Shown here: positions 52,911-64,000 of the stretch, in pieces
Position numbering within the stretch: position 1 is the first letter of the stretch
How the letters are laid out: every line of letters starts with the position of its first letter
Source: Doryteuthis pealeii
Lineage: Eukaryota > Mollusca > Cephalopoda > Myopsida > Loliginidae
Length of the DNA: 64,000 nucleotides
Direction of reading: 5' to 3'
Assembly (NCBI GenBank): GCA_023376005.1
Contig: CM042151.1
Location: forward strand, 82,057,550-82,121,549
The notes under the pieces: model-generated
Databases searched by the model: none
The model's input: only the letters and a program-made list of their open reading frames with translations
What the model was told of the DNA's origin: nothing
Position numbers and translations under genes: made by a program

Positions 52911-54360
52911 CTATGATTTTTCAATCCATGGAATAATCCCCAATACTTTATCTCCAATTGGAACGTTTGTTTCTAATCCTCCAGAAGCATTTGAAGAAAA
53001 GAAAAACTTTTTTCATTACGTGTCGACGAAACTGTAACGCGTTGGTCATACGTATTATCTAAGAGGTTGACGTTTTGTATACGTGAGTTCATGTCGGTGT
53101 TATCATGTATTGATCTAGTGTCTTCATCTGATAGAGGTTCTTTTATAGTAACCGATTGCTGGTGTATAGAATGATGAGTATTACGTATCTCGAAGGATGT
53201 ATCGAATTCTAATGGTAACTTTGAGATATAATCATAGCTGATTTGCGTCTCTTCAGTAACTTTTGATATTGAAAAATTTTCTGTAATGTTCCTGGCTGAA
53301 AAACTTACACTTTCGGATGGATGTTCTATTGATCTGTCCAGAATTGATATTCCTGTGTTAGGCATTGACATGTCCAAGTTTTGTTCATTTTCTGCATTAA
53401 AGCTAAAAGGGTTTGTATCTTGTCTTTCATTCAACGTTGGAATATGTTCGCCGCCTTGTGTTTGTACGTTTATGTCAAGGGGTGAAATAGTTGACTGAAT
53501 ATTCCGTGAAATAAGCAGGTGTGGAAATGTAGCTTTGTTCATTGCCTTAAATCGTGTAGATAAGTTTGGATAAGTAGCAACGTTTTGTTCGGGTGTTTTA
53601 TATTGGAATTAATGTTGTCCATGATGTATCGCTGTAGATGATTGAATAAATGAAGAGGACTGATTTGAATGATATACCTCATCTTCTAAATTAATTTCTT
53701 GGTTATTCATCGGAAATGTGTTATGGTATAATTGGTATGGATTCCGAATCGTACCATCCATTCTGTTCTGATTTATCGCTGGGATATTTGGCAGAGGTAA
53801 TTTTGTATTTGTGCATGGATGATATTTTAAATCGTGAGCCTCTGTAAAATCTTTGTTGCATCTATCACATTTGAATGGCCTCGCTGTTGTATGTGTGCGT
53901 TGATGAATTTCTTGATGTGTCATCTGATTGTTTATTGGAAATTTGTTTTCGTATACTTGGTATGAATATCCATTCTCACCTTCAATTGTGCACAGATTTA
54001 TGGCTGAGGTGTTTGGCTTTATTTTGTTTTTATTTGAGGTAATGCTATTGTTCTTGTTTTTATGTATGCTTTCATGAAACTTTAACTGGTGAGGAAGTGT
54101 CAAGGTTTTATTACATTTATCACATTTGTAGGGCCTCTCCCCTGTGTGAGTGAGTTTATGATTTTTTAAATGGTGAGCAAGTGTAAAGGCTTTGGTGCAT
54201 TTATGACAATTGAAGGGTCTCTCTCCTGTATGTGTGCGTTCATGAACCTTTAAATAATCAGCACGTTTAAAAGTTTTGTTACATTTATCACATTTGAATG
54301 GCATCTTCTTCATGTGTGCGTTCAGACATTTTAAATGACTAGAATATCTGAAGCTTGAAG
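52911..54360 (-). pseudogene. Z8: double-module zinc-finger gene with nonsense codon and frameshift
   Basis: The open frame 53609-54313 (234 residues) has fingers at 8-28, 36-56 and 64-84, then a tail beginning (GENGYSYQVYENKFPINNQ). It then unexpectedly has a further finger (149-169, last His replaced by Asn) and a second tail beginning (NPYQLYHNTFPMNNQ): two gene modules fused. A TCA-to-TAA change at 53609-53611 ends the frame; the tail continues in the same frame (52973-53542). One base is then missing in a homopolymer near 53010, before the IPWIEKS end (stop 52911-52913). Upstream at 54314-54360 a decayed finger is still in frame. The tail is of the second type, as in Z3-Z5. Confidence 0.78.
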
Positions 54361-54950
<590 letters not shown>

Positions 54951-55204
54951 ATCGAATGTGAAAAAATATTTGAGAAGCACCGAACGATAATACAAAAAAT
55001 ATATTCTCTTTAGATTTTATTCTTAGCAAATAGGAATATGTATGTTTCCCATTGTCCGTATAATTTTTATTTAAATATCATCATTGGCCTCATGGGATAT
55101 ATATTTTCATAATTTAGATTTGTATTCATCAAATAGTTTTGGTCGTTTATTCTATATTGAAGTGATATTTCGTTTATCATTTGGATTATTTCGTTTATTC
55201 TATA
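54951..55204 (-). other. 3' flank of Z7, shortened
   Basis: Matches 50042-50373 but lacks roughly 80 bases near 55200, including the Z7 stop codon. Confidence 0.6.
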
Positions 55205-56696
55205 TTCAATCCATGGAATTGCCTCCAATACATTATCTTCAATTGGAATGTTTGTTTCTAATCCGCTAATATCAGTTGAAAAACTTTCTTGTTTCTGTAT
55301 CGAAGAACATAAACAGTTTTCATAGACGTTTTGTATTTGTGATTTGCGTCTTTGTTATCATCTATTGATGTAGCGTTTGTTTCTGGTAAAGGTTCGTCTC
55401 TTTGATTTGATTGTTGATATTCATGTAAAGAATGATGAGTATTAAGATGGGATATTCCACTGTACATCTCAAATTCTGAGGAAACCCGTGAGAAATTATC
55501 CAAGTTAAATTGCATCTCTTCTATATCATTTGATATTAAAGGAAAAGACTTTTCGATGTTTTCCGGTGGAAAACTTACACTTTGGTGTCGATGTTCTATT
55601 GATCTGTTTAGAATTGAGATTCTGCGTTAGGCATTGACATGTGCAAGTTTTGTCCATTTTCTACATTAAAGCTAAAAGAGTTTGTGTTTTGCCTTTCATT
55701 CAACGTTGGAATATATTTGCCGCCTTGTGTTTGTATATTTATGTCAAGAGGTGAAATAGTTGACTGAATATTCTGTGAAATAAACTGGTATGGAAATTTA
55801 GCTTGGTCAATTGCATTAAATCGTGTAAATAAGTTTAGATATTTAGAAACATTTTGATTGGTTATTCCATCTTGGAATGAATGTTGTTCAGAATGTATCG
55901 CTGATTGAATATTGGAAGATGATTGTTTTGAATGATTGGCCTCATCTCCCAAATGAATTTCTCGATGGTATGACATCTGATTATTCATTGGAAATTCGTT
56001 ATGATATAGTTGGTATGGATATCGATTCGTAAGTTCAATTGTGCTCATATTTGTTGCTGGGATATTTGACAGATGAAATACTGTATGTGTGCATGTATGA
56101 TATTGTAAATGGTCAGCCCATCTAAAGTCTTTGTTGCATTTATCACATTTGAAGGGTCTCTCTCTTGAATGTGTACGTTGATGTTTTGTCAAAGTGTATT
56201 TCCGAGAAAAACTTTCGTTACATATTTCACATGTAAATGGTCTCTCTTGTGTATGTGAGAATTTATGCCTTTTCAAAGTGCCTTTCAGAGCAAAACATTC
56301 GCCACATATTTCACATGTAAATGGTCTCTCTTCTGTATGTGAGAGTTCATGCCTTTTCCAAGTGCCTTGCTGAACAAAACTTTCGCCACATATTTCACAT
56401 GTAAATGGTCTCTTTCCTGTATGTGAGAGTTGATGCCTTGTCAAAGTGCCTTGCAGAGCAAAACTTTCGTCACATATTTCACATGTAAATGGTCTCTCTC
56501 CTGAATGTGTGCGTTGATGTTCTTTCAAATAGCGAGCATTTTCAAATTCCATGTTGCATTTATCACATTTGAAGATATTCTCTTCTGTGTGTGTGCGCAT
56601 ATGAACTCTTAAATCATATTTCGATCCTAGAACATTCTTACATATACTGCATTCAACTTCCATTTCTCCAATAGGATCTCGTACATGAATGTTCAT
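55205..56696 (-). pseudogene. Z7: seven-finger C2H2 gene, two frameshifts, stop codon deleted
   Basis: Start ATG at 56696. Fingers as in Z6; the only finger difference I see is Trp for Arg at the helix +4 position of finger 4 (codon 56358-56360, a CGG/TGG change). The frame is open for 362 residues through most of the tail (MNNQMSYHREIHLGDEANHS, TISPLDINIQTQ). A base is then missing near 55622 and another near 55344. At the C-terminus IPWIE is followed by a deletion that removes PL and the stop, so the frame reads on into flank sequence (YRINEII...) to a stop near 55072. Linked by the conserved acceptor (56794) to the exon 1 at 60614. Confidence 0.8.
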
Positions 56697-56796
56697 TTTT
56701 TATTTAAAAATATATAAAACTCAAAAACTCATAGCATTTGATAATTTACATTTGTAATATCACGACAGGTGAGAAATTTCCTCGGTGATGAATCTG
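56697..56796 (-). other. Z7 5' untranslated exon part and splice acceptor
   Basis: Acceptor attacag, exon start inferred at 56793. A 10-20-base stretch around 56760 (atccaagatcattt in the other copies) is missing here. Confidence 0.55.
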
Positions 56797-57008
56797 TAAT
56801 TAAACAAACAATAACATTAAAAATTAGATAGATTTATTATTTCGTTAAATTAGTGTTACAAAAATAATTTTCTTTCCGAATTTAAACGCCATAAAATTCG
56901 TGGGTATTAGTTCTAAATCAACACCAGTTAAGATGGTAACCTGAACGTTGGAATGAAAATGTTTTTAAATATATATATTTTTTAAATAGTCAAAACGCAA
57001 TCTTGAAA

Positions 57009-57048
57009 ATAGAATGGAAACCGTATGTACATACGGTTTCCATTCTAT
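57009..57048. repeat. 40-bp perfect palindrome, copy 2
   Basis: Identical to 52209-52248, but here it is followed by tgcatcatctaaatt, the normal continuation of the intron, so the palindrome arose in the intron before the rearrangement that placed the first copy beside finger DNA. Confidence 0.97.
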
Positions 57049-57256
57049 TGCATCATCTAAATTAAAATTATAAAATAATAACTTGAGACTTAAAAAAAAA
57101 ACCAACAACCCCTCCCCGAAAAGACATGTCCATTGTTAACATTTTGTTTTGTTTTGTTTTTGTTTTTTGGTTATTTGTTTTGTTTTTTGTTGTTTATTTT
57201 TGCTATTTTGCCCTTGATATCGAATGTGATTAAGAGTTAAAGCCTTTGTTTGATAG

Positions 57257-57380
57257 AATATATTTTTCATGCTAAAAATGAGATATATTTTTCATGTTAA
57301 AAAATGATGATATAATCTTTGTGGTAAAAATGATTATATATTTTTGTGGTAAAAATGATTATATATTTTTATTTTAAAAA
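57257..57380. repeat. 25-28-bp minisatellite in the Z7 intron
   Basis: About four units related to those at 27443-27590; the last two (ggtaaaaatgattatatatt) are nearly identical to each other, suggesting local expansion. Confidence 0.8.
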
Positions 57381-57722
57381 CCTGCGTAATAATCGACAGC
57401 TGTACAGATTTAAGTCTTTTAAATATGGAAAGTAATTAAGAATCAGTTATTCCTTTTCGCTTTTGAAATTTTGAAAATCTTAGAATGAAAGAAATGTTTG
57501 TGTTCAATAATGATTCTGATAATTTGGCACAGTAAAGAATAAGTAGCCCCAAAGAATATATCAAATTATATCGTGACCCCCCAGTCCTGAATCCATACTT
57601 TCATATCTGGAATATACATATATATAATTTAATCGGTCTTGCTGATTGAAATGGGGGGGTATATGTTGGGTATTAGAGCTAAATTGAATATGTTTTCTTA
57701 GAATTGCTAAGATATACTCCAC

Positions 57723-57759
57723 CTGTCCGATTATATATATATATATAACAATCGGACAG
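57723..57759. repeat. Hairpin: 10-bp arms around an (AT)n loop
   Basis: ctgtccgatt and aatcggacag are exact complements. In A1 (about 27910-27955) only the right arm survives. Confidence 0.85.
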
Positions 57760-60613
57760 ATGGATGTATTTTAGATATATAAAATGATTATGAATGTTTC
57801 CTTTTGGTTTTAAATAATGAATAAGTTTAGAATCAGAGGAGGCATTTGTGCTCAGTAATGATTATGATAACTTCGCGTAATAAAGAATGCTAACACCAAA
57901 TAATATATAAATGATATCGTAACCTTCAACCCTGAATCCATGCTTCCCCCCTTTATACATATGATATCATCTAATGTAATCGTCTTAATAATTGACCTTG
58001 TCTCCCCTCATGAAAGAATATTACTCAAATGAGGAAGATATTATGTTTATAAGGTAAATTGCATGTTTTTCTTAAAATTGCTAAAATATACTCAAACTGT
58101 AATAATAAAAAAAAATCCGACCCAAAATGTTAAAAAAGGTTTGAAAGGACACGCTAGTTTTTACGTATATAAGTAACTCTGAATCCATACTTATATCCCT
58201 TTTGTGACCCACTACAAAAAGGAATACAAGAAAACATTCCCTCTACATATAATATTATCTAAATAAACCGGTCATAACGATAGACGTCATCACCCCACCG
58301 AATTAAAAATCTAAAAATCTCACTCCAAATGTGAAGGAGATATTACGTATGTAAGCTAACACTAAATCCATACTCCCCCCTTTTTTTTGGTCCGTACTGT
58401 GGTAGCTCGCCAAAAAGAAGAAACCCGATTCTTGTTAGATGAGCAAGTAATAAAACATTTTGTATAACCAGTTCCCTTGTCATTCTTTTATGATATTATA
58501 TCGTAAGCTTTAGTGCTCTTTGACGTATATGATAATTTGGCACACTAAAGAAAGTGAGACACAAGGAACCTATCAAATGATATACTAACCTCCAATTAAA
58601 TACGTTTTTTTTAGAGTGCTTATATAAAAAACCCGACTGTAGGAAATTTAAACAAGAATACTACCCATAAAAAATCTTAGTCTTCGTTACTTGATTATTT
58701 AAAACTAAATAAAATTTTATATAAAGTTTTACAGAAAAATATTCATCCTAATTTTCATTGAATTGCTAAATTACCTTTTAATCATTTTTTTGCCTTAAAA
58801 AATATTACCATGTATAATATTTCTTCACTCACTTTTCATCTGAAATTACGTTACGCACGGATTCTTGTAATAGGAATATTAAGTTAAATATCTAAGACAA
58901 CATTTTCTATAATTAACATTTTAGAAACTTTTCATATTTTAATTAAAAATAATCGTTTGATTTTTATTAGAGGGCCGGACTGACGATGATCCAAAATCAT
59001 AGCCACAATTATTTTAAAATATGTTACGACAAAAGAAAAAAGCCAATTAATTCTTTTTATTAAAATATTTCTATTATTTACTTTATGAAAACGGTCATTT
59101 TCGAATTTAAGAATAAATGAGTTTAAATTTAAAAGACCAAAACTTGATTTACAGTGTAATTAAATTGATATTTTAAGCTTAGAAAAAATTTCTAGAAATT
59201 CTGACACATTCATTTAACTTAGAAAAGGATATTATTAAAAATATCCATTAACTGATTCTATTAACTGATTCTACCAGAGGTTTAGTGATAGAAGCAGAAA
59301 AGCGATATCACAGGGATGAAGTATCTAAAAAGAATAGAAATTCTCTTCTATGGATGTCAGAATAGAACAATTTACCTACACGGTTTCGATAAAAAGTTTG
59401 TTCGCATTTTCAGGAAGTGATTTACTACGAGAGACACCTGTAAAAGTAATGATGTTAAGAAGGAAATGGACACGAGTCAGAATAAATCAATGAACGAATT
59501 GACGCATCAGATATCCTATTGATAAAGTAAAAAACTTGTCATAGGTAAAAAAATATCTTATAAATATATATTCCTTACCAAACAAATTATAACGCATGGA
59601 AATTAATTAATATACAAAAGATTTATGAAAATTAATTTCAAAACAACCATTTAGAAAGTGAAATCCCCCTCCTCAAAATATTATGTAGAATTTTAAAAAC
59701 TTTTGAAAAGTAATTATGATACATTCGACGTTTTCTATTAACAACTTTACAAAAACATTAATAGATGAAGAGTTTCTTTGTTAGTTGCGACATAGTAAAA
59801 ACGGTAACAATTTATTATAATATTATTTAAATTTTCGATGTATTATATTGGAAAATTGTTTCTTTTTATCGACACATTTACCATGTAAATATCTTTTTAT
59901 TTTAATGTTTAATAGTCACTGCTCATGTGTTACTGATATAATAATATTCTATTGTTTTGTTAAATTAACTCATCATGTTTAAACTATGGTCGAACTATTA
60001 TAACTCAATCTCGATTCTACTAACAATTTAATTAAATGTTATAGATTTCACAATGGTTGAATCTAAGAAAATCATTCAGTTCGGTTAATATTTCAAGAAA
60101 TTTAATTCGTTTATTTAAAATCGGAAAATTTCATTCAAGTTCTTAAAAATAGAAATAGAACTTTCAAGATATACAGTTATTCATTCCAAAGAAACAGACG
60201 ATAGAATAAAATAAAAACTTTACTCAATGATTATATAGGATCAAGTTGAAATAAAAAGGAATTATAAACATATGATATTTAAACGTCAAACACTGAACGA
60301 ACTACAATACAGAATTTCATTCAAATTCGTTCCGAAAAAAAAGATAGAACTTTCAAGATATCAAGTCCCCCCCCCGCGCAAATAAATAGACGGTAGAACA
60401 AATTCTTATAAATTCGTAAACCAAATATGATATAACATGGGATATTTAAACCGTAAATCGCGTAACCAACTGCAATATAAAATACATTGTAAACCTGGAA
60501 ATTAAAATTAAACTGTGTGTTACTTAACTAGTATTTGTACATTCTCAATATATAAAATATAAAAGAAAAATACAACATTAAATATATATGAATGAAAGTT
60601 ACATAGAACTCAC

Positions 60614-60700
60614 CTTTTTCCGTGCACTCAGATTATGATTAAATTCAATGAATGGATACATTTGAAATAATTCTGAAATTTTAGTTAAATAAGATAGAGA
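60614..60700 (-). other. Inferred non-coding exon 1 of Z7
   Basis: The minus strand ends gtgcacggaaaaagg followed by gtgagt (60608-60613). The donor-acceptor distance of about 3.8 kb agrees with the other units. Confidence 0.5.
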
Positions 60701-61130
60701 TATTACACTAGCTAAATATTAAGGGGAGTAAAATATGTTCTAGATATTATTCAAGTCCGACGTTTATTATTTTTAATAAATCTTACTCCAAAAAATAATT
60801 CTCTGCCAACGGAAGAAGAAGTGCAATATCTGGTAAACCAGGTACGTGAGTTCGTTCCTTGCTCTTATTTTTGCAGCGTCCAATCTCAAAATATTCAGCA
60901 GATTTATGAATATGATGGACACGACGTATAAAATAGTTCATTAGGTTAAAAAAACGTTTGAGATGTTTTACAAAGAAATATTCTGACTTTTTTTATTATA
61001 AATTTCGAATTATTATATGTAGATTTAATATTATGCAGTAAAAGTTTCATTTATTCCATTATTCTTGTGTGTTTTACAAACAGATATTTCTCCGGGAAAT
61101 GTGAGAAAGATAAAAAGCACAAACTCAATT

Positions 61131-61183
61131 ATATAGTATATATATATATATATTATATATATATTATATATATATATATATAT
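61131..61183. repeat. (TA)n microsatellite, interrupted
   Basis: Counterpart of the tracts at 7927 and 21463. Confidence 0.95.
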
Positions 61184-61302
61184 ACATTTGCATTGGATTT
61201 GACATTGCGCTAAATACTTGGAGGGAAACGAATCCAATGAGTCTCCATCGGCTATGTATATAGTAAGGAGACAGGGCACTTAACTTGAAGAGCAACCGGA
61301 AT

Positions 61303-64000
61303 GTAAATTGCATGTTTTCTTAAAATTGCTAAAATATACTCAAACTGTAATAATAAAAAAAAATCCGACCCAAAATGTTAAAAAGGTTTGAAGGATACGC
61401 TAGTTTTTACGTATATAAGCTAACTCTGAATCCATACTTATATCCCTTTTGTGACCCACTACAAAAAGGAATACAAGAAAACATTCCCCTCTACATATAA
61501 TATTATCTAAATAAACCGGTCATAACGATAGACGTCATCACCCCACCGAATTAAAATCTAAAAATCTCACTCCAAATGTGAAGGAGATATTACGTATGTA
61601 AGCTAACCCTAAATCCATACTCCCCCCCTTTTTTTTTGGTCCGTACTGTGGTAGCTCGCCAAAAAAGAAGAAACCCCGATTCTTGTTAGATGAGCAAGTA
61701 ATAAAACATTTTGTATAACCAGTTCCCTTGTCATTCTTTTATGATATTATATCGTAGCTTTAGTGCTCTCTGACGTATATGATAATTTGGCACACTAAAG
61801 AAAGTGAGACACAAGGAACCTATCAAATGATATACTAACCTCCAATTAAATACGTTTTCTTAAGAGTGCTTATATAAAAACCCGACTGTAGGAAATTTAA
61901 ACAAGAATATACTTCCATAAAAATCTTAGTCTTCGTTACTTGATTATTTAAAACTAAATAAAGTTTTATATAAAGTTTTACAGAAAAATATTCATCCTAA
62001 TTTTCATTGAATTGCTAAATTACCTTTTAATCATTTTTTCTGCCTTAAAAATTACCATGTATAATATTTCTTCACTCACTTTTCATCTGAAAATTACGTT
62101 ACGCACGGATTCTTGTAATAGGAATATTAAGTTAAATATCTAAGACAACATTTTCTATAATTAACATTTTAGAAACTTTTAATATTTTAATTAAAAATAA
62201 TCGTTTGATTTTTTATTAGAGGGCCGGACTGACGATGATCCAAATTCAATAGCCACTAATTTATTTTAAAATATGTTACGACAAAAGAAAAAAGGCAATT
62301 AATACTTTTTATTAAAATATTTCTAGGTATGTTACTTTATGAAAACGGTCATTTTCGAATTTAAGAAATAAATGAGTTTAAATTTTAAAAGACCAAAACT
62401 TGATTTACAGTGTAATTAAATTGATATTTTAAGCTTAGAAAGAATTTCTAGAAATTCTGAACACATTTATTTAACTTAGAAAGGATATTAAATTAAAAAT
62501 ATCCATTAACTGATTCTATTAACTGATTCTACCAGAGGTTTAGTGATAGAAGCAGAAAAGCGATATCACAGGGATGAAGTATCTAAAAAAGAATAGAAAT
62601 TCTCTTCTATGGATGTCAGAATAGGAACAATTACCTACACGGTTTCGATAAAAAGGTTTGTTCGACATTTTCAGGAAGTGATTTACTACGAGAGACACCT
62701 GTAAAAGTAATGATGTTAAGAAGGAAATGGACACGAGTCAGAATAAATCAATGAACGAATTGATAGTCCTACCTTATTGAATACAGGTCAAAACCTTGTC
62801 AGTAGGTAAAAAATATCTTATAAATATATATTCCTTACCAAACAAATTATAACGCATGGAAATTAATTAATATACAAAAGATTTTATGAAAATTAATTTC
62901 AACAACCATTTAGAAAGAGAAATCCCCCCCCCTCAAAAATATTATGTAGAATTTTTAAAAACTTTATAGACTAATTATGATACATTCGACGTTTTCTATT
63001 AACAACTTTACAAAAACATTAATAGATGAAGAGTTTCTTTGTTAGTTGCGACATAGTAAAAACGGTAAACAATTTATTATAATATTATTTAAATTTTCGA
63101 TGTATTATATTGGGAAAAATTGTTTCTTTTATTATCGACAACATTTACCATGTAAATATCTTTTTATTTTAATGTTTAATAGTCACTGCTCATGTGTTAC
63201 TGATATAAATAATATTCTATTGTTTTGTTAAATTAACTCACTCATGTTTAAACTATGGTCGAACTATTATAACTCAATCTCGATTCTACTAACAATTTAA
63301 TTAAATGTTATAGATTTCACAAAGGTTGAATCTAAGAAAATCATTCAGTTCGGTTAATATTTCAAGAAATTTAATTCGTTTATTTAAAATCGGAAAATTT
63401 CATTCAAGTTCTTAAAAATAGAAATAGAACTTTCAATATATACAGTTATTCATTCCAAAGAAACTGAGATAGAATAAAATAAACTTTACTAAATGATTAT
63501 ATAGTATCAAGTTGAAATAAAAAGGAATTATAAACATATGATATTTTAAAACGTCAAACACTGAACGAACTACAATACAGAATTTCATTCAAATTCGTTC
63601 CGAAAAAAAAGATAGAACTTTCAAGATATCAAGTCCCCCCCCCCCGCAAATAAATAGACGGTAGAACAAATTCTTTATAAAATTCGTAAACCTATGATTA
63701 TAACATGGATATTTAAACCGTAAATCGCGTAACCAACTGCAATATAAAATACATTGTAAACCTGGAAATTAAAATTAAACTGTGTGTTACTTAACTAGTA
63801 TTTGTACATTCTCAATATAATAAAATATAAAAAGAAAAATACAACATCAAATATATATGAATGAAAAGTTACATAGAACTCACCTTTTTCCGTGCACTCA
63901 GATAAGGATTAAATTCAGTGAATGGATACATTTGAAATAATTCTGAAATCTTAGTTAAATAAATAGAGAATATTACACTAGCTAAATATTAAGGGGAGTA
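61303..64000. repeat. Tandem duplication, copy D2, cut by the window end
   Basis: Matches D1 from 58054 to about 60735, with the join at gagcaaccggaat/gtaaattgcatg. No gene inside. Confidence 0.85.
63884..63990 (-). other. Second copy of the Z7-type exon 1
   Basis: Same donor gtgagt at 63878-63883. It could serve as an alternative first exon for Z7, 7.1 kb from the acceptor, or belong to a gene beyond the window. Confidence 0.45.

Larger units (their letters stand above)
56797..60613 (-). other. Inferred intron 1 of Z7, repeat-rich
   Basis: About 3.8 kb. It holds the second 40-bp palindrome, a minisatellite, a hairpin around an AT tract, spacer blocks matching A1 (57750-58985 against 27950-29180), and from about 58990 blocks that match the Z2 unit instead (19270 onward). 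The switch marks an old recombination point. No gene. Confidence 0.55.
58054..61302. repeat. Tandem duplication, copy D1 (about 3.25 kb)
   Basis: Begins gtaaattgcatg and is repeated from 61303. It contains spacer, exon 1 of Z7 (60614 onward) and a (TA)n tract. Compared with D2 it lacks many single bases, as copy B does. Its left part matches A1, its right part the Z2 unit (19200-21650). Confidence 0.85.

Overview
This is an AT-rich stretch (by eye about 70% or more A+T) of an animal nuclear genome, most likely from a cephalopod mollusc such as an octopus. The pointers are a tandem cluster of C2H2 zinc-finger genes all on the minus strand, long intron/spacer DNA full of microsatellites, tRNA-derived SINEs and decayed non-LTR retrotransposons, and the known large C2H2 expansion in octopus genomes. 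The species assignment is inference. There are no rRNA genes, no convincing functional tRNA gene and no CRISPR array.

The window is built from repeated units of roughly 11-12 kb. Read on the minus strand, a complete unit has: a short, apparently non-coding first exon ending in a good 5' splice site (donors at about 7362, 20939, 30938 and 60613); an intron of about 4 kb packed with repeats; a splice acceptor (after 3238, 16458, 27009 and 56794; also 51992); a single long exon encoding 4-11 zinc fingers plus a roughly 300-residue Ser/Asn/Gln-rich tail that ends in an I-P-W-I-E motif; and a conserved 3' flank.

I number the loci Z1-Z8. Z1 (1557-2969) is the only intact-looking gene. Z2 (13382-16179) is split by a 5'-truncated LINE placed in the linker between fingers 3 and 4, and its ATG is ATA. 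Z3 (25060-26893) has eleven fingers but at least four one-base frameshifts. Z4 (35636-36775) and Z5 (48912-50041) are duplicate chimeric pseudogenes. Z6 (50374-51875) and Z7 (55205-56696) are near-identical seven-finger genes with one and two one-base frameshifts. Z8 (52911-54950) is a double-module chimera with a nonsense codon and a frameshift. Two finger types and two tail types occur in all four combinations, so the cluster evolves by module exchange.

From 27.9 to 50.4 kb lies a tandem segmental duplication (A1 27940-37140, A2 41350-50400) with an extra copy (B 37141-41349) wedged between. B matches A1 almost base for base but carries many one-base indels, mostly deletions. That pattern suggests unpolished long-read consensus, so the one-base frameshifts in the zinc-finger genes need caution. 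The right end (58054-64000) is a tandem duplication of about 3.25 kb carrying the first exon. Mobile DNA includes R2/NeSL-type LINE fragments with a restriction-like endonuclease, another LINE reverse-transcriptase fragment, a Ty3/gypsy pol relic, fold-back elements, tRNA-derived SINEs, a probable LTR relic and a structured 215-bp insertion with a perfect 17-bp target-site duplication.
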